The notes under the pieces were generated by a model that saw only the letters and a program-made list of their open reading frames with translations, was not told the origin of the DNA and ran no database searches. This document shows, one piece after another, positions 19,409 to 28,329 of a stretch of DNA of 64,000 bases. Position 1 is the first letter of the stretch, and each line of letters begins with the position of its first letter. Source of the stretch: Flavivirga aquatica (GTDB taxonomy: Bacteria > Bacteroidota > Bacteroidia > Flavobacteriales > Flavobacteriaceae); assembly GCF_001747085.1 (NCBI RefSeq), contig NZ_MDJD01000054.1, forward strand, positions 310,001-374,000, read 5' to 3'. The position numbers and the translations under genes were made by a program.

Positions 19409-21949
19409 TTATTCTTTTAAAATCTTTTTCGAAATGATATGATTATCAATATTCATATTAAGTAAATATAATCCTTTTGAAAAATTTTGAACAGGTATAT
19501 TAATCTTTCTATTTTTAATAAAGTGTTTAGAAAAAACTAATTCTCCTAGTAGGTTATATATTTTAACAGAAACATCTTTAGGTACATCATTTAAATGGAT
19601 AGTAACATAATCTTTAAATGGATTTGGAGATAGCGTATATATTTTATCACTTTCATCTGCTATACTTAAAACCATACTACAAGCCGAGTCTTCAACTTCT
19701 GTAGCTGTTAAAGTTCCATTATACAAGGCAAAAGCATCCATTTTACCTATAAAATTACTTGTCGTATTGTTATTAAAACTATCTGTTCCACTTATCTTTC
19801 CAGCTATACCTCCTAAACCTGTATGTATTTCTATTGAACTTGGTGCAGAACTATCTAAAGCTACCTCAACCCCATCAATGTAAAGTTTATGACTTGTACT
19901 ACCTCCATCATACACTAAAGCCACATGATGCCAATCTCCATCGTTTGGAAAAGGAAAACTTAACAAAGAAGATGTTGTCTCTGTTTCTCTCACTATTGAT
20001 TCTAAATTAGAACCATTTAATCGCATCCCTATTCCTACTAATCTACCGCCTTCGTCCAATATATTTTGGATACCTGTTAAACTTGTTGGTTTAACCCATG
20101 CTACTATACTTCTTGTACTTGTTGCTGCCGTCATGAATGCTCCTAAACTATACTGAATATTTACAGTTCCATCAAACACTACAGATTGATCCCCCTCTTC
20201 AAAATCGACTGTATCATAACTTAAAGTTCCATTTATTGGATTAGGATTATGATTATTTCCAGATGCATCATTTGCATCACTCGCTGTATCAAAATCCCAG
20301 TAAGCTTCATAACCGCTTACTGCCTGACAACCAACTATCGAATTTACTGGCGGAGCTGTAGTAATTATATATGGTAATGGCACTGTACCACCTCCACTTC
20401 TATAGGTAGGTAATGGTGCCGAAGTATCTATTAAATGATTCCGTAAATCGATACTCATATTATTACCTATCTCCAATATTCCTGCATCTGGACTTCCTGA
20501 TAATAAATTTGTAGTTTCACTTATGTCATTTATTAAATCATATAGCTCATACGAAGCCGCTTCATAATTGTGTATTAATTTATAATCCCCTTTTCTTATT
20601 ACAGATACTGGTTTTTGATCACGTATATAGCCTGGAAAATGCCAAAATAAACCTGTTCTTGTCATACTCGTTCCATTAGTCAACATTTGCCATTGGCTTT
20701 CGCCATCTATATCGTAACCTACAGGTAATGTACCTCCTGCCGCTTCTACCAAGGTTGGATATAAATCAAAGGCTAATATGGGCGTGTTATTCACTGTACC
20801 TTTGTTTGCCAACCATGAAGCTTCGGACCAAACTAAACTAACAGATCTAATACCACCTTCATACAAATCGCCTTTCATGCCTCGTAATGGTCCATTATCG
20901 TCTGTACTTATTGCTCCACCATTATCGGAAATAAAATAAACTAAAGTATTTTCAGATAACATATGTCCTACGTTTCTAGGGTCGGCTGTTGTTTTTAAGT
21001 AATCTATTAATCTACCAATGGTTTGATCCATACCTTCGGCTATAGCAGCTTGTCCTTTATTATTATGCCCCATAGTACTAGGTGTTTTAGCATCGTATTT
21101 AGCATATAAATCTGGGCGTGCATTAGCCTGATTAAAAGGTCCATGAATAGCATAATTACTAAAGTGCATAAAAAATGGGTTACTAGTATTCGCATTCATA
21201 AAATCTATAGCAGCATCTGCCATAGCATCTGTAACATGCTTTGCTGTACCCTCTAAGGAACTATCACCTGCTAAGGACATCGATTCAGCTAAAGTATAAG
21301 GATCTGCATATACATCTAATTCTGAACCAATATTACTATGAAAAGTCCAATTACCTCCAGATTGGGTTGCAAAATAGTTACCTGGATTACCTTTAGTTCC
21401 TCCTCCGTAATTAACATCAAAACCTTGATCTGTTGCTGCATTGTTAGATACATTTGTACTTTCATTTTCTCCTACATGATACTTCCCTAAATGAACGGTA
21501 GTATAACCTGCAGTTTTCATAGTTTCTGCCAAAGTAATAGCAGATGCTGGTATTTCATCTATTCCAGATGGTAAACCATTTGGAGGTCCTATTAATAAAG
21601 TAGAATTTCCGCCTCGGTTTAAATTATCTACCGCAAAAATATTATTGGTAGGTCTGGAAGCATACTGACCACTTAAAATAGCAGCTCGAGTTGGTGCACA
21701 ATTAGCTCCATTTACATAAGCATGAGGAAAAGCAATACCTTCTGTAGCTAAGGTTTCTAAGGTTGGGGTTTCGTAAAAATCGCTTGGATTATTCAAATTA
21801 GTTAACCCGGTACTAACTTGAGACCATCCCATATCATCTGCTATAATAACTATCACATTGGGGCTCGGATTTTGAGAGTGAAGAAATGAGAGAGGGAAAG
21901 TTAATAATAAAATAAATAATAATGAACACAAATAAGTAGTTTTTTTCAT
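19409..21949 (-). CDS. T9SS-exported S1 sulfatase with LamG domain (shorter paralog)
   Basis: This is a secreted formylglycine sulfatase. A signal peptide (1-26, ending LHSQ) is followed by the sulfatase domain at about 30-515. NVIVIIADDMGWSQ supplies the metal-binding Asp pair, C84-A-P-T-R is the C-x-P-x-R maturation motif, and TVHLGKYHVG and LVYFISDNGG are further active-site segments. A LamG/concanavalin-like domain follows at about 540-757 (AYWDFDTASDANDASGN; DWHHVALVYDGG; LYIDGVEV). The last 75 residues are a T9SS type A sorting domain beginning YTLSPNPFKDYVTI. Export to the surface or medium is therefore expected. It is very similar to the 1390-aa sulfatase at 23774-27946, with an exactly identical 243-nt 5' stretch, but lacks that protein's second LamG, PKD-like and MAM-like parts. 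Confidence 0.94.
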   Translation of the reverse strand: MKKTTYLCSLLFILLLTFPLSFLHSQNPSPNVIVIIADDMGWSQVSTGLTNLNNPSDFYETPTLETLATEGIAFPHAYVNGANCAPTRAAILSGQYASRPTNNIFAVDNLNRGGNSTLLIGPPNGLPSGIDEIPASAITLAETMKTAGYTTVHLGKYHVGENESTNVSNNAATDQGFDVNYGGGTKGNPGNYFATQSGGNWTFHSNIGSELDVYADPYTLAESMSLAGDSSLEGTAKHVTDAMADAAIDFMNANTSNPFFMHFSNYAIHGPFNQANARPDLYAKYDAKTPSTMGHNNKGQAAIAEGMDQTIGRLIDYLKTTADPRNVGHMLSENTLVYFISDNGGAISTDDNGPLRGMKGDLYEGGIRSVSLVWSEASWLANKGTVNNTPILAFDLYPTLVEAAGGTLPVGYDIDGESQWQMLTNGTSMTRTGLFWHFPGYIRDQKPVSVIRKGDYKLIHNYEAASYELYDLINDISETTNLLSGSPDAGILEIGNNMSIDLRNHLIDTSAPLPTYRSGGGTVPLPYIITTAPPVNSIVGCQAVSGYEAYWDFDTASDANDASGNNHNPNPINGTLSYDTVDFEEGDQSVVFDGTVNIQYSLGAFMTAATSTRSIVAWVKPTSLTGIQNILDEGGRLVGIGMRLNGSNLESIVRETETTSSLLSFPFPNDGDWHHVALVYDGGSTSHKLYIDGVEVALDSSAPSSIEIHTGLGGIAGKISGTDSFNNNTTSNFIGKMDAFALYNGTLTATEVEDSACSMVLSIADESDKIYTLSPNPFKDYVTIHLNDVPKDVSVKIYNLLGELVFSKHFIKNRKINIPVQNFSKGLYLLNMNIDNHIISKKILKE
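21686..21928. repeat. 243-nt direct repeat, copy 1 (5' part of sulfatase gene)
   Basis: Base-by-base comparison shows identity with 27683-27925, including synonymous sites and most of the signal-peptide codons. The copies diverge immediately outside these limits. Confidence 0.9.
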
Positions 21950-21993
21950 AATATTTTAAGTTATATTTTCTTACATAAATATAATTCATTTTA

Positions 21994-22026
21994 TTATAAA
22001 ACAGACACCAAAGTATTGTTTTATAA
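21994..22026. promoter_or_regulatory. 10-bp inverted repeat upstream of the shorter sulfatase
   Basis: TTATAAAACA (21994-22003) and TGTTTTATAA (22017-22026) are exact reverse complements separated by 13 nt. They lie 45-77 nt before the sulfatase ATG at 21949, a plausible operator position. The equivalent region of the longer paralog does not share it. Confidence 0.4.
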
Positions 22027-22082
22027 CACTTAACACTAAAAAAGCTTTTACACAACATCTTTTACAGGAATAATTAATCAAA

Positions 22083-22098
22083 AAAAATAGGAGAGCAT
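22083..22098. repeat. Left half of an inverted repeat split by the IS element
   Basis: AAAAATAGGAGAGCAT here is the exact reverse complement of 23739-23754, just outside the opposite end of the IS. Brought together, the two halves plus the extra A-run at 22081-22082 would form a rho-independent terminator for the minus-strand sulfatase gene ending at 23774. Confidence 0.6.
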
Positions 22099-22139
22099 AA
22101 AAGCGAGGCCACTGAAAAAGTCACGAACTTAAATAAAAG

Positions 22140-22171
22140 CGGTAAGTATTTTAGATACTTGCCGTTTTTTT
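22140..22171 (+). terminator. Hairpin terminator inside the IS, upstream of the transposase
   Basis: CGGTAAGTAT (22140-22149) pairs with ATACTTGCCG (22155-22164) with one non-Watson-Crick position, followed by seven T (22165-22171). It would stop read-through into the transposase gene from outside, a common IS safeguard. Confidence 0.65.
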
Positions 22172-22184
22172 GTATTTTGTATTC

Positions 22185-23549
22185 ATGATAGTTCAACAGG
22201 AATCTTTTCGGTTAAGCGAGTACAGTTCTTTATATGATTTAATTGTTCCTAACACTAATTTGTTAAGGCGTATCAATGATTTAATAGATTTTAATTTCAT
22301 CTATGAAGAACTTCAATCAAAATATTCTCAAACTCAAGGCAGAAAAGCAGAAAGTCCCATAAGACTATTCAAATATCTTCTGCTAAAAGTAATTATTGCC
22401 CCAAGTACTTTAACAAAGTTTCGTAGGCAACGTTTAAAGGATACCAATTTGCTGGATATGCTTATCAATAGAACAGTTAGCATTGCTGTTGAACAAGGCA
22501 TCATAAAATCCAGATCAATTATTGTAGATGCTACCCATAGTTTATCAAAATCGAACCCCATTTTAGCTATAGACGTTTTACGGGAACGTTCAAAACAACT
22601 TCGCAAATCAGTTTATGCTTACCAAGAAGATTGGACCTGTAAGATGCCGGTCAAGAATCAGGGCAATGATTTAGAAAAAGAACTAGCTTACTGCAAGGAA
22701 TTAGGAACCTTATTAGATGGCACTCCTACACTTAGCGAAGTTCCAGCAATAAAAGAAAAATTGAACTTACTTAAAGAATCTGTTGATGATATTGAACACG
22801 CGGCTCAAGATGTTGTTTCAAAAGATAAGGATGCAAAGATTGGCCACAAATCACAGGACAGCCCGTTTTTTGGTTACAAAACTCATTTGGCAATGACTGA
22901 AGAGAGAATTATCACAGGAGCAGTTGTTACTTCAGGAGAAAAAGGAGATGGTCCAATTTTACCAGAATTAATAACACAAAGTGAACAACATGGGATTGAT
23001 GTGGATACTGTTATAGGAGATGCCGCTTATTCTGGCAAAAAGAATTTAGAATTAGCCCAAGAAAAAGATATAAAGATTGTAGCTAGATTAAATCCAGCTA
23101 TCAGCCAAGGGTTTAGGAAAGAAGAAAATGAATTTGATTATAATAAAGATGCCGACATGTTTGTTTGTCCAGCAGGACATTTAGCCATAAGAAAAGCAAA
23201 GCAAGGCAAAAAGAATGTTGCTAAAAATCAAGTAATCACTTATTATTTTGATGTTGAGAAATGTAAAAGCTGTCCTTTAAAAGAGGGGGTGTTATAAAGA
23301 AGGAGCTAAATCAAAATCTTACTCGGTTACTACTAAATCAGACATTCATAAAGAACAGATGGAGTTTGAACTTCTGATTGTTTTAAAGAGAAATCCAAAC
23401 AGCGTTATAAAATAGAAGCTAAAAATGGAGAATTAAAAAATGTCCATGGTTATGGAAGAGCTATATCTTATGGTATAGAAAATATGCAAATGCAGAGTGC
23501 TTTAACAATATTTGCTGTGAATTTGAAAAGAATTCTAAAATTAAGCTAG
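22185..23549 (+). pseudogene. IS1182-family-type transposase, frameshifted twice
   Basis: The intact first part runs to 23297 and has an N-terminal helical domain and a DDE-type core (IIVDATHSL, KTHLAMTEERIITGAVVTSG and VIGDAAYSGKKNLELA, plus the Cys-rich CPAGH and CKSCPLK). At 23282-23290 a run of five G has one base too many for the frame to continue as CYKEGAKSKSYSVTT. A second shift near 23360 (one base missing after EQMEF) precedes the conserved C-terminus RYKIEAKNGELKNVHGYGRA and ends at TAG 23547-23549. ATG 22185 is preferred over the upstream TTG at 22170. The element is probably inactive unless the G-run is a sequencing error and the second shift also is. Confidence 0.8.
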
Positions 23550-23738
23550 TCAAAATAAAGAAATTAAGACCAAGGAAGCAATAAGCATTATTTGAGCCAA
23601 AATAGAGAGTATAAAAGTGCAAATTGAATTATAAAAAGCTTAAAATCAAAAAGAGATTTCACAAAATTAATTCGTGAAATCTCTTATAATGAAGTTCGCG
23701 TTTTCAAAATACGATTACTTTTTCAGTAGCCTCCATAA

Positions 23739-23754
23739 ATGCTCTCCTATTTTT
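23739..23754. repeat. Right half of an inverted repeat split by the IS element
   Basis: ATGCTCTCCTATTTTT here is the exact reverse complement of 22083-22098. It starts about 5 nt beyond the IS end and lies 20 nt after the minus-strand sulfatase stop at 23774. Confidence 0.6.
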
Positions 23755-23773
23755 AAAATTTACTTTTGTTCTC

Positions 23774-26700
23774 TTACTTTTTAACGACACGTTTAAAAGT
23801 AATTTTATTATCAATGTTTATTTTTATTAAATACTGACCTTGAGGTAAACCTTGTGTTCCTACCTCTATAACTTCATTTTTCTTAAATTCTTTTGAGAAT
23901 AACTGTTGACCTAAAACATTTATTAATTCTACCTTAATATTTTTATAGGTATCCCTCATACTAATACTAAACTTATCTAAAAAAGGATTAGGATATAAAA
24001 CCATATTGGCTTCTTTTCTAACTACACTTTCATTTACACTTAAAAGTTCGTTATTTGTTTTATCGTTAGAAATAATTCTACTCGAACCAGACGTAGTACA
24101 ACCATTAATTACGATATCGTCAATATAAACCCAATCTTGATTTCCAGAAGCATCAGCTCTAAACCTAAACTGCGTCGTTGCAGTAAATGGTCCGGCAATT
24201 ATAACTTGATCAGTATAAAATTGATCATTAACAAACTCATCATCCCTGTTCCACTCTTCTACTGTGGTGAAATTCGAACCTCCATCTGTAGATATTTGTA
24301 ACCAAAAATCTTCATTACTATTATCCATACTTCTACAGTAATATCCAAAATCGATAGTAATTTCATCATAAATTACTAAATCTAAATTATCTGTTGTTCC
24401 TACAGATGTTGATGTATTATCACGAAGTCTCATACTATAAGTCCCTGTAGTTGCATAGCTTGCATTAGAATCTCTAACTGCATCTGATCCTCCATCGTTC
24501 CAAATACCCCAACCTGTTTCAAAACCTTCAGTATTTATTACTGTATATGTACAACCTCCTCCTAATGGATTTACAGTTATAATAACATCTGCACTATCAC
24601 TACACCCACCTTGAGTTACTGTTACTGTATAAGTTGTCGTTACCGTTGGGCTTACAATAATACTTGCTATAGTTTCTCCTGTACTCCATAAATAGGCACC
24701 ACCTCCAGAGGCTGTTAAAGTTGTAGAGTCTCCTTCAGTTATAGTAACATCGCTACCAGCATCTGCTACTGGTGATGTATTTACAGTAACTATAACATCA
24801 TCATTATCTGAAGAAGAACTATTTGAAACTGTTACCATATAAGTTGTCGTAACCGATGGATTTACCATAATACTTGCTGTGGTTTCTCCTGTACTCCATA
24901 AATAAGTTGTACCTCCAGATGCTGTTAAAATAGTAGAATCTCCATCGCAAATAGTAACATCCAATCCTGCATCTGCTATTACTTGACTTGAAATACATGC
25001 CGAATCCTCAACTTCTAGAGCTGTTAATGTATTATTGTAAAATGCAAAAGCATCCATTTTTCCTGTAAAATTGCTAACTGCACTGTTATTAAAACTATCT
25101 GTTCCACTTATCTTTCCTGCTATTCCTCCTAATCCTGTATGTGCACCTACAATACTTGGAGCAGAACTATCTGAGGCTACCTCAGCACCATCTAAATATA
25201 GTTTATGACTAGTACTTCCTCCATCATACACTATTGCGACATGATGCCAATCACCATCATTTGGAAAAGCAAAACTTAATAAAGATGACGTCGTTTCTGT
25301 ATCTCTAACTATAGACTCTAAATTAGCACCATTTAATCGCATCCCAATTCCTACTAATCTGCCCCCTTCGTCAAATATATTTTGAATACCAGTTAAACTT
25401 ATTGGCTTAACCCATGCCATAGCACTTCTTGTACTTGTTCCTGTTGTCATAAATGATCCCGAACTATACTGAATATTTACAGTACCATCAAACACAACGG
25501 ATTGATCGCCTTCTTTAAAATCAACTGTATCATAAGTTAAAGTTCCATTTATTGAGGCTGGGTCATGACTATTCCCTGAAGCATCATTAGCTTCACTTGC
25601 AATATCAAAATCCCAATAAGCTTCATAACCACTTACTGCTTGACAAGCTGCACTAGAGTTTTGAACTACAAAACAAGAAGCATCTTGTATTTCAGTTATT
25701 GTTAGTACTGAGTCGTATACTGAAAAAGCATCCATTTTACCTATAAAATAACTATCGGCTGCATTAGCAAAACTGTCATAACTACCAATAACACCACCTA
25801 TTCCTCCTCCTGTCTCATTATGTGATCCAATACTACTTGCTGCAGAAGTGTTTGATGTTGCTAAAACACCATCTATATATAAAGCATGTGTTGTATTTGC
25901 ACCATCAAACACTAAGGCTACATGATGCCAATCCCCATCTGTTGGATAAGCCGTACTTAAACTAGTTGATACAGTAAGCGATTCTCGTACTATAGATTCT
26001 AAATTAGAACCATTTAATCGCATCGCTATTCCTACCGTATTGCCACCTTCATCAAAAATTTCTTGAATTCCTGTTAAACTTGTTGGTTTTATCCAAACTG
26101 AGACACTTCTTGCAGACGTAACTGGTGATAAAAATGTACTTGTACTATAATTTATATCTACAGTACCGTCAAATACAGCAGATTGATCACCTTCTTTAAA
26201 ATCGACTGTATCGTAGGTTAAAGTACCATTCATTGGAGTTGGATCATGACCGTTTCCTGATGCATCATTAGCATTACTTGCTGTATCAAAATCCCAATAC
26301 GCCTCATAACCACTAGCTGCTTGACAACCTGCTGTTGAATTTGGAGAAGAAGATGTTGAAATAATATATGGTAATGGTACTGTAGTTCCATCACTTCTAT
26401 AGGTAGGTAGTGGTGCTGAGGTGGTTACCAAATGATTTTGTAAATCGGTACTCATATCATTAGCTATTACCAATGTTGCTGTATCTGGACTTCCTGATAA
26501 TAAATTTGTTGTTTCACTTATATCCGTTATTAAATTATATAATTCGTATGAAGCTGTTTCGTAATTATGGATTAATTTATAATCTCCTTTTCTTATCACC
26601 GATACTGGTTTTTGGTCACGTATATAACCTGGGAAATGCCAGAATAACCCAGTTCTAGTCATACTAGTTCCGTTAGTTAACATCTGCCATTGGCTTTCTC

Positions 26701-27946
26701 CATCTATATCGTAGCCAGATGGTAAAGTCCCTCCTGCTGCTTCTACTAAGGTCGGGTATAAATCGAAAGCTAATATTGGGGTGCTATTTATAGTCCCTTT
26801 ATTTGCTAACCATGTAGCTTCAGACCAAGCTATGGTAACAGATCTAATACCACCTTCATAAAAATCGCCTTTTTTACCACGTAACGGTCCATTATCATCT
26901 GTACTTATCGCACCTCCATTATCGGAAATAAAATAAACTAAGGTATTTTCAGATAGCATATGCCCTGGGTTTCTTGTATCTACTGTCGTTTTTAAGTAAT
27001 CTATTAATCTACCAATAGTTTGATCCATACCTTCTGCTATCGCTGCTTGTCCTTTATTATTATGCCCCATGGTACTAGGCGTTTTTGCATCGTATTTGGC
27101 ATACAAATCTGGACGTGCATTAGATTGATCGAAGGGTCCATGAATGGCAAAATTACTAAAGTGCATAAAAAACGGGTTACTAGTATTCGTATTCATAAAA
27201 TCTATAGCTGCATCTGCCATAGCATCTGTAACATGTTTTGCTGTCCCTTCTAAAGAACTATCGCCTGCCAAAGCCATTGACTCTGCTAAGGTATACGGAT
27301 CTGCATATACATCTAATTCTGGACCAATATTACTATGAAAAGTCCAAACACCTCCAGATTGACTAGAAAAATAGCTTCCTGGCGCGCCTTTTGTACCACC
27401 ACCATAATTAAAATCGAAACCTTGATCTGTTGCTGCATTGTTAGATACATTTGTACTTTCATTTTCTCCTACATGATACTTCCCTAAATGAACCGTAGTA
27501 TAACCTGCAGTTTTCATAGTTTCTGCCAAAGTAATAGCAGATGCTGGTATTTCATCTATTCCAGATGGTAAACCATTAGATGGTCCTACTAATAATGTAG
27601 AATTTCCGCCTCGATTTAAATTATCTACCGCAAAAATATTATTGGTAGGTCTGGCAGCATATTGACCACTTAAAATAGCAGATCGAGTTGGTGCACAATT
27701 AGCTCCATTTACATAAGCATGAGGAAAAGCAATACCTTCTGTAGCTAAGGTTTCTAAGGTTGGGGTTTCGTAAAAATCGCTTGGATTATTCAAATTAGTT
27801 AACCCGGTACTAACTTGAGACCATCCCATATCATCTGCTATAATAACTATCACATTGGGGCTCGGATTTTGAGAGTGAAGAAATGAGAGAGGGAAAGTTA
27901 ATAATAAAATAAATAATAATGAACATAAACTTTTAATTGTTTTCAT
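23774..27946 (-). CDS. T9SS-exported multidomain S1 sulfatase (longer paralog)
   Basis: A signal peptide (1-26) leads a sulfatase domain (about 30-515) with NVIVIIADDMGW, maturation motif C84-A-P-T-R, HLGKYHVG and FISDNGG. After it come LamG-1 (about 540-762) and LamG-2 (about 765-985). Two PKD/Ig-like repeats of about 75 residues follow (about 985-1128; each with TLTASGG and YLWSTGET). A MAM-like/jelly-roll domain is at about 1128-1282 (GFETGWGIWNDGG; WVYIDDIVINGC). The T9SS type A sorting domain (from about 1315, VLYPNPFLDKFSI) closes the protein. LamG-2 matches the LamG of the 846-aa paralog better than LamG-1 does. At 1390 aa it is about twice the length of a plain sulfatase. The added domains are probably for glycan or surface attachment. 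Confidence 0.94.
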   Translation of the reverse strand: MKTIKSLCSLLFILLLTFPLSFLHSQNPSPNVIVIIADDMGWSQVSTGLTNLNNPSDFYETPTLETLATEGIAFPHAYVNGANCAPTRSAILSGQYAARPTNNIFAVDNLNRGGNSTLLVGPSNGLPSGIDEIPASAITLAETMKTAGYTTVHLGKYHVGENESTNVSNNAATDQGFDFNYGGGTKGAPGSYFSSQSGGVWTFHSNIGPELDVYADPYTLAESMALAGDSSLEGTAKHVTDAMADAAIDFMNTNTSNPFFMHFSNFAIHGPFDQSNARPDLYAKYDAKTPSTMGHNNKGQAAIAEGMDQTIGRLIDYLKTTVDTRNPGHMLSENTLVYFISDNGGAISTDDNGPLRGKKGDFYEGGIRSVTIAWSEATWLANKGTINSTPILAFDLYPTLVEAAGGTLPSGYDIDGESQWQMLTNGTSMTRTGLFWHFPGYIRDQKPVSVIRKGDYKLIHNYETASYELYNLITDISETTNLLSGSPDTATLVIANDMSTDLQNHLVTTSAPLPTYRSDGTTVPLPYIISTSSSPNSTAGCQAASGYEAYWDFDTASNANDASGNGHDPTPMNGTLTYDTVDFKEGDQSAVFDGTVDINYSTSTFLSPVTSARSVSVWIKPTSLTGIQEIFDEGGNTVGIAMRLNGSNLESIVRESLTVSTSLSTAYPTDGDWHHVALVFDGANTTHALYIDGVLATSNTSAASSIGSHNETGGGIGGVIGSYDSFANAADSYFIGKMDAFSVYDSVLTITEIQDASCFVVQNSSAACQAVSGYEAYWDFDIASEANDASGNSHDPASINGTLTYDTVDFKEGDQSVVFDGTVNIQYSSGSFMTTGTSTRSAMAWVKPISLTGIQNIFDEGGRLVGIGMRLNGANLESIVRDTETTSSLLSFAFPNDGDWHHVAIVYDGGSTSHKLYLDGAEVASDSSAPSIVGAHTGLGGIAGKISGTDSFNNSAVSNFTGKMDAFAFYNNTLTALEVEDSACISSQVIADAGLDVTICDGDSTILTASGGTTYLWSTGETTASIMVNPSVTTTYMVTVSNSSSSDNDDVIVTVNTSPVADAGSDVTITEGDSTTLTASGGGAYLWSTGETIASIIVSPTVTTTYTVTVTQGGCSDSADVIITVNPLGGGCTYTVINTEGFETGWGIWNDGGSDAVRDSNASYATTGTYSMRLRDNTSTSVGTTDNLDLVIYDEITIDFGYYCRSMDNSNEDFWLQISTDGGSNFTTVEEWNRDDEFVNDQFYTDQVIIAGPFTATTQFRFRADASGNQDWVYIDDIVINGCTTSGSSRIISNDKTNNELLSVNESVVRKEANMVLYPNPFLDKFSISMRDTYKNIKVELINVLGQQLFSKEFKKNEVIEVGTQGLPQGQYLIKINIDNKITFKRVVKK
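27683..27925. repeat. 243-nt direct repeat, copy 2 (5' part of sulfatase gene)
   Basis: Identical to 21686-21928; see that entry. Confidence 0.9.
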
Positions 27947-28329
27947 ATTTAAATATTTGTTGATTAATCAACACAAACTATAAGATTTTTCTTTAAAAAG
28001 CAAATTTTAAAACAAAAAAACAATAATTATAGAATCATACTTAAATAATCTTGATTTTATTATAACTATTTATATAACAGCACTTTAAAACACAACATTA
28101 TTCTCCCCTCTCTTTTAAAGGTGCTACTACAAATAATAACACAAAACTTAAAACCCGTCACTTAAATAAAAAAATATTAAAAACAAAACTTTTTAACATT
28201 AAAAACGATTAAAATTGTAAGAATTAAACTATTAAATATGTTATAAAATAAGTATTTTCTTGCTTTTAATAAAGTAATTACATATGTTTGATAATAAGTA
28301 ATCAACTCTAATCATAATTTTTAACACAA
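27947..28329. promoter_or_regulatory. Divergent intergenic region, sulfatase / 1716-aa protein
   Basis: This is 383 very AT-rich nt between two divergent genes. The clearest element is a perfect 16-bp palindrome TGTTGATTAATCAACA at 27958-27973, 12 nt upstream of the sulfatase ATG, a candidate operator or leader site. No consensus -7 box could be placed for either gene, and no small gene was seen. Confidence 0.4.

Larger units (their letters stand above)
22105..23733 (+). mobile_element. IS1182-family-type insertion sequence, decayed
   Basis: The element is about 1.63 kb with terminal inverted repeats. The left end begins GAGGCCACTGAAAAAGT (22105) and the right end, read inward from 23733, begins GAGGCTACTGAAAAAGT, differing at one base. 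It holds one transposase gene, now frameshifted. It lies between two paralogous sulfatase genes on the opposite strand, about 25 nt beyond the stop of the longer one. No target duplication was seen; the split 16-bp palindrome lies just outside both ends instead. Confidence 0.75.

Noticed and set aside
24540..25000. Possible tandem DNA repeat in the longer sulfatase
   Set aside because: The similarity is between two PKD-like protein repeats; the DNA copies have diverged and are not a simple repeat array.
27020..27338. Two plus-strand frames inside the longer sulfatase gene
   Set aside because: Antisense to a fully supported coding region; no start signals or family similarity.
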